A DNA stretch of 64,000 nucleotides. Origin: Delphinus delphis (taxonomy: Eukaryota > Chordata > Mammalia > Artiodactyla > Delphinidae). The notes under the pieces are model-generated. The model was given only the letters and a program-made list of their open reading frames with translations, was not told the DNA's origin and did no database searches. Position 1 is the first letter of the stretch, and each line of letters opens with the position of its first letter. A program made the position numbers and the translations under genes. Where the stretch lies: NCBI RefSeq assembly GCF_949987515.2, contig NC_082689.1:105996957-106060956 (forward strand), written 5' to 3'. Below, one piece after another: positions 58,911 through 64,000 of this stretch.

Positions 58911-59479
58911 TGTCTTTGCCTGGAACACACCATCTTCCTACTGGTAAAAAGTGCAAGCTTACACTGCTCACCACATGACAGGACAATAAATCAAGACATG
59001 AGGTGTTGGGGTAAGGAATAGTGACTTTGTTCAGAAAGCCAGCTGACCAAGAAGAAGGTGGATGAGTGTCCCAAATAACCATCTTATCCAAGACAGAATT
59101 CAGGCTTCTTTTGTACTAAAAGGGGAGGGGGTGTGGCTGGTTGTTGCAAACTTCATGGTGCCAGAATCCTTTGTTCTTGCAGTTGTCCAAATTGATCAGG
59201 TCACCATGTTCTTATAAACCTCCAATAAGACAAATGCTATTCTCTGTTTTGAAACTTTTTATCTCTATGTGAATGAAAACATGTTATACCTTTAAAGGTC
59301 AAGCCTGGGAGGCAGAGCTTTGAGAATGGATTATCCTGTATATTTCAGGCTATAGGCAACATTCTTTTACAAAAGGTGCAGAGCCAGCATGACTAAGCAC
59401 GGACAAGAGGACACAAAGGTTAGAGCTCAAGGAGTAGATCCAATATGGAGTCAGGCTTGTTCTTCTCCGTTATATTACC
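58911..59479 (-). mobile_element. Putative solo LTR, copy 1
   Basis: A roughly 570-bp block. Its right part (from about 59100) shares several near-identical stretches with 63590-63902: AGAATCCTTTGTTCTTGCA, GCTATTCTCTGTTTTG against GTTATTCTCTGTTTTG, GGCTATAGGCAACATTCTT, AATATGGAGTCAG. Read on the minus strand, the shared part would be U3, followed by a weak AATAAA-like site and a different U5. The ends are not certain, and no retroviral coding sequence adjoins it. Confidence 0.5.
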
Positions 59480-60095
59480 ATCCTTTTTATTTTTCTTTAA
59501 CTTACACATGTGCTTAATTTTCCCCTATTAAAAAGTCTTTTTCTTGATTCTCCTAATAACTCAAACTGTCCCTCATTTGAGGGGGGGATAATTTGTATTT
59601 GTTGCCTCTAATTTATCACTTATAATTCATAACTGGAAAAAAACTGGAGTAGAATTGTGAATTGTGGTTCCCAGATGGGCATCAGTGACATCCCTGTGAA
59701 ATTGTTACACATGCAAATTTTTGGTCTCTATCCAAGAGCTAATTGATCAGAAACCCTAGGGTGGGGCCCAACTGTCTATGTTTTGTTACCTCCTCCCAGT
59801 GATACAAGTGCATGCTGATGTTTGAAAACCACTGCCCTTGAGTTGTTTTTCCTATGAGATTAGAGACTTTGATTTGGTTGTCAGATTAGATACCACTTTT
59901 TAGTTCTCCTCCTAATGGATATTTAGAAAATATTCATACAGCTCGATAACAAAGCACACACTACAAACAACGCTTATGACATACAGCTAAAATAGTACTT
60001 AGAAGAACCTTTGTGCCATTAATTAAAATTATCAAAAGACGGATTATTTTTCTCCTTAAGTATTTATAGTGACTTTAAGTTTCTAAATATTTGAG
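59480..60095. other. Nothing firmly recognised
   Basis: Mostly unrecognised. 59945-60050 has weak similarity to the L1 linker region, too short to call. Confidence 0.4.
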
Positions 60096-60099
60096 GGAA

Positions 60100-60620
60100 G
60101 TTTTTTTATTGTTTTCTAACTTTATTTTATTATTATCAGAAAACTATATGTGTGTGAATTGATTCTTTGTTGGTTTTGGACATTTTCTTTGTGACCAGTA
60201 CATGATCATTGTTCTTTGGTGCTTGAAAAGAATGTGTATTCTATGATTGTTTGTTATAGGTCTCTATCTATGCTATACTAAGCTTGATGATAGGGTTGTT
60301 CAGACCTTCTGTGACCTTACTAGGTTGTTGTCGTATGGAAATCAATATTATTCACAATATTAATTGTGGGTTTGTTAATTTCTACTTCAAATTATGTTAC
60401 TTTTTGCTTTGCATATTTTGAGACTGTATTATTATGTATATACAAGTTTAGAATTTTCATATTTTACTGATACATTTCTTTTTCATTATTTAGTTACCCT
60501 CTTTATCTAAATATATTTTGCCTTACTATATATTATTATAGCTATGCTAATATTATCTTGGTTGTTATTGTTTTGCTAAATCTTTTTTTCACCTTTTATT
60601 TTTATATGTGTGTTTTAGAA
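60100..60620 (-). mobile_element. Ancient L1 fragment, endonuclease region
   Basis: Complement of old L1 ORF2: TGGTGCTTGAAAAGAATGTG, TATTCTATGATTGTTTGTTA, AGGTCTCTATCTATGCTATA, TTGTTCAGACCTTCTGTGAC. These parallel the younger copies (for example near 2766-2830) at low identity. Confidence 0.6.
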
Positions 60621-63054
60621 GAAATTGGTAACATGAATTCAAACAAGTAAAACAAGTGCTTACCATAAAAAATAATTGTATGCTAAGTTTAAAACTGGAG
60701 AGTTTCTTCTTGGTGGAGGTGTTAGAGAATGAAAAACAAAGTACTCTTTATTATAAGAATAAAAGTTAAAATCAGTAAGGGAAGAAATGGGTGCACTAAA
60801 AATTGAAATGCTGAAATAGAAAAGGGGCTTGAAATGCTTAAAGTTAATGCAGAGGAAAAAGACAAGGAGATTAATGGAAATAGAATATAATAGATGTGGA
60901 GGCCAAGAAAGAACAAATGGTCGACTTTATCCCCAGCTCCTGGCACTCCAAATGAAATAAGCACTAAGAATTAAACCTTGGATATGATGAGGGGAGTCCC
61001 AAGTGGTCAGAGCTGTTCTTTGGAGGAGGACGGATGTGAGACTGAACAGCAGTCATGGGAGAATGAGAAACATGCAGACAGCAAGTACAGGAAAATTTTA
61101 TAAACTTCCAAAATAATTTTTATAAATGTTTAAGTTATTCAGTCATATAAATTAATTCACTTCTAAGGAGAAACATAAGTGTAGTCTGCCAGAAGAAAGT
61201 GGATTGACATGAAAGGAAGGAAAATAATTGTGGGCAAATTATACTCCCAGTCAATCTTTTATTGATTAATAAAGGTCATAAAAGATATAATCAAATGTGT
61301 AATAACTTGGTAGTACAGGTTGTATGCATGCCACTTTCTTTAAAAAAAAAAAAAAAAGACAAAATCCAGACAACCTAAATGGCTGTGGTAAAAGTGCTCT
61401 CTTAACCACAGAGAACATGAGGCCACATGTCTAAGTAGCTATGCAATTTTAAATGGTCCAAGAAACTTTTATTTAGACAAGTTTTCCTTTTATGTAAAAA
61501 ACAACATTCATATAGTCTTAATAATGCAAGAATTCATTGTATACCAAATATGACCCATTTTTAAAATAGCTATATTGTGATAAACTAGGAAACATATAAA
61601 CCAAAATAAATGACTGAGGAATGGAAAAGCTACAGCAAACAAACCAGCAAAGAATATTGAATCCTGTGAGATTTTGAAATTAGATTAAAACCATCTGGTA
61701 ATTAAACGTATAGAAAAGGAAGCAAATGTACTGAGATCTAACAGAGTTAATTTTTTTCTTAATTTTAGCTAAAAAAATACAAAAGTCAGAGGATGAAAGA
61801 TGTGAGAAATCTTATGGAGGCTATTTCTTCAAGTTCTGAAGTAGGAAGAAAATTGCTATTTGTAAAATTGAAACATGTAGTTAATGTGAAATCATTGTGA
61901 GTGCAAAATACTAATGATTTTCATAATAATTAACTTTAAGAGATATTTTAGAAATCAATATTTTTGCGTTGATTAAATATTTATCTTATGTTTATCAATT
62001 TTTTTGAATTTCATCTCTATCAAGTTAAAGTAAATGTGATAATGTATATGAAGTCATATAATTTATTTTATAAAATTATTTCTAACTGCCTATTAAGGTA
62101 TTTACAAATGCTTATAAGTCTCTTTCAGTATATACCCATTAAAAAGATTTTTGGAATGTTAATAATAATTTATACCAGGTGATGAGTTTTTGTCCCTCAT
62201 TTTTTGGTACTTTTCAATACTATTGAGGTTTTTGTTATTGTCCTGGTTAATAACGAGCAGGAGTCAACATTATAAAATTATAGCATCAATTTTTATTAAA
62301 AATAATTTGTTTGTTGTCAAATAAATTTTGAAAACACAAAGAAAAGAATACAAGCCTTTTGTATTCATTTCACCTGTCACCAGATTTACTTTCTTAGCAA
62401 ATTCCAGCTTCCCTCCACCATCCTCAGGATAAAGCTACAGTGACCCTCCAAGTCAAAGGCAAGGCTGTCAAACCCATTTCATCTCTCCTGGTACTGAAAT
62501 GGGTCAGTCTGCCTTGAGTTGGTAAAATTAGAATGTATTTATTCAAGGGACTGTAGAGCTACTAACTCCCTTCCACTCATTTTTTTAAATAGAGATGCCA
62601 CTTACATAAGTCAGTTATTCAGGAGATGAGCTCATATTGGCAGAGAAGAAAAAAGGATAACATAAGTTTCTGATCCAGTGGACTCAAGGTGATGCTAGAG
62701 AAGTAAATGGGTGTCGTGTGGGCAATAGAAAATGCAGGGTAGGGTGGGAGGTCAGGGCTGGCACTCTAAATTAGAGCCTGTGAGAACAGTGAGTTCTCCC
62801 AAGGTTTCCAACTGCTGTGTGGAGGTCGGGTCAAGTGGGGAGAGTCTCCAAAAGCTACTGGCTTGGGTGAGCATCACAGGATGTAATGATATCCTACTTC
62901 CTATCAGTAGCTTCTTCCTGACAGTCATTAGAGGGCTGCCCCATATGTACATTCTAGAGGGGATCTTCAGTCTTTCAGACAACATGGACTAGTGTGTAAA
63001 ATTACCACATATAAGCAAACATCAGTGGAAAACAATTGTATTTTTATCAGAAAT
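60621..63054. other. Nothing recognised
   Basis: About 2.4 kb, very AT-rich, with an A run at 61341-61356. If the flanking LTR-like elements belonged to one provirus, gag or pol remnants would be expected here; I see none. Confidence 0.5.
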
Positions 63055-63902
63055 TGTTACCGAACAAAAGCTTGTGTGCGCAATGCACAGTGAGGCCAAA
63101 CAAACTGAAATGTCAGAGTTTGGAGCAGAGAAGGGTTTATTGCCAGCCCATGCAAGGAGAACGGGTGGCTCATGCCCCCCAAAACCCCAAACTCCCTGAA
63201 GGGTTTCAGCAAAGCATCTTTATATTTTTTTAAAATTTTTATTAGAGTTGATTTACAATGTTGTGTTAGTTTCTGCTGTACAGCACAGTGATTCAGTTAT
63301 ACATATTCATGTATCCACTCTTTTTTAGATTCTTTTCTCACATAGACCATAACAGAGTAGTGAGTACAGTTCCTTCTGCTATACAGTAGGTCCTTATTAG
63401 TTATCTATTTTATATACAATAGTGTGTATACGTCAATCTCAATATCCCAATTTATACCCCCCTCCCCCCTAGTAACCATGTTTGTTTTCGACAGCTGGGA
63501 CTCTATTTCTATTTTGTAAGTTCATTTGTATCATTTTTTTAAATTCCACATATAAGCAACATCTCAGCAAAGCATCTTTAAAAGCAAGGTGAGGGAGGGT
63601 TGTGGTTGGTTGGTGCAAACTTCTTGGTGTCAGAATCCTTTGTTCTTGCAACTGTCCACTCAGTTCACGATGTTCCTGTAAATCCCCAACAAGATAAATG
63701 TTATTCTCTGTTTTGCAACTTTTTATCTTTGTATGAATGAAAAAGTGTTATACCCTTCAAGGTGAGAGCCTTGAGAATGGGCTATCCTGTATATTTCAGG
63801 CTATAGGCAACATTCTTAACTCAAAGCAAAAGGAAAAGAATACAAGGTTAAAGTAAAAGAAACAGATTTAATATGGAGTCAGATTTGTTCTTCCCTATTA
63901 CA
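63055..63902 (-). mobile_element. Putative solo LTR, copy 2, with nested L1
   Basis: The ends read TGTTAC and TTACA, so the minus-strand element begins TGTAA and ends TAACA, as LTRs do. On the minus strand, CAATAAACCCTTCTC (from about 63142 downward) provides an AATAAA polyadenylation signal. A short U5 follows, rich in CACTGTGC and GCACAC motifs. Without the nested L1 and one copy of its duplication the element is about 490 bp. A 4-of-5 match of the flanks (GAAAT and GAATT) is compatible with a target duplication but weak. No primer-binding site adjoins the left end, so it is solo. Confidence 0.6.
63223..63563 (-). mobile_element. 5'-truncated L1 inside LTR copy 2
   Basis: A T-rich left end, then the complement of the L1 3' UTR (TGTTAGTTTCTGCTGTACAG, CTATACAGTAGGTCCTTATT, GTATACGTCAATCTCAATAT), ending in ORF2-end sequence. 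TCAGCAAAGCATCTTTA is present exactly at 63206-63222 and 63564-63580, a perfect 17-bp target duplication. Confidence 0.95.
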
Positions 63903-64000
63903 GAATTTTAAGTATTAGGTTAGTCTTCTTTTTCTTGTGGTGGTATATATAATAGTTTTAATATTTCTTTCAAGTTTTGTAGATCTGTGTCAGGATAATC

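Noticed and set aside
59945..60050. Plus-strand L1 linker-like text beside the minus-strand ancient L1 at 60100
   Set aside because: Too short and diverged to support orientation, and its order does not fit the twin-priming pattern.
58911..63902. A provirus with two LTRs and 3.6 kb of internal sequence
   Set aside because: The LTR-like elements match only in one half, and the interior shows no gag, pol or env remnant and no primer-binding site next to the right-hand element.

Overview
This window is nuclear DNA of a mammal, most likely a cetacean. The main evidence is the SINEs: many copies of tRNA-derived elements of the CHR-1/CHR-2 type, which are typical of whales, dolphins and hippos. 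They sit among L1 LINEs with artiodactyl-type 3' UTRs. I saw no ruminant BovB LINE and no pig PRE-1 SINE. Older mammalian repeats (L2, MIR, ancient L1) fill much of the rest. I found no host protein-coding gene, no CRISPR array and no bacterial-style operon. All long reading frames with recognisable homology belong to L1. Family names are from memory; no database search was run.

Layout: 1-6325 is a minus-strand L1 (L1-a) with an intact 5' end, cut by the window edge at its 3' end. 6333-6822 is an L1 3' fragment with a 5' inversion. 7-11 kb holds old repeats and two SINEs. 11.7-16.6 kb is an ancient minus-strand L1 that includes a 5' UTR. 16.6-20.3 kb holds L1 and L2 fragments, a SINE with a microsatellite tail, and an ancient plus-strand L1 interrupted by a SINE with a perfect target duplication (locus A). 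20.3-25.3 kb is mostly AT-rich unrecognised DNA. 25.9-26.9 kb is a SINE / L1-tail / SINE block whose middle is a copy of locus A. 26.9-36.4 kb is an ancient L1 split by a younger L1 (L1-c, 28593-33948), which is itself split by a SINE. 36-50 kb holds scattered L1, L2, MIR and CHR copies, one LTR-like stretch and a long CA repeat. 50169-56231 is a second young L1 (L1-b, plus strand) with a 16-bp target duplication. 56-64 kb is largely unrecognised, with two related LTR-like elements, one of which carries an L1 insertion with a perfect 17-bp duplication.

No genes work together here in the usual sense. The functional logic is retrotransposition: L1 ORF2 (endonuclease plus reverse transcriptase) and ORF1 (RNA chaperone) are present only as damaged copies, while the SINEs and the chimeric block are products of L1 machinery acting in trans. 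The most interesting item is the 25.9-26.9 kb block, which looks like an L1-mediated template-switch product built from a read-through transcript of the SINE at 19.15 kb.
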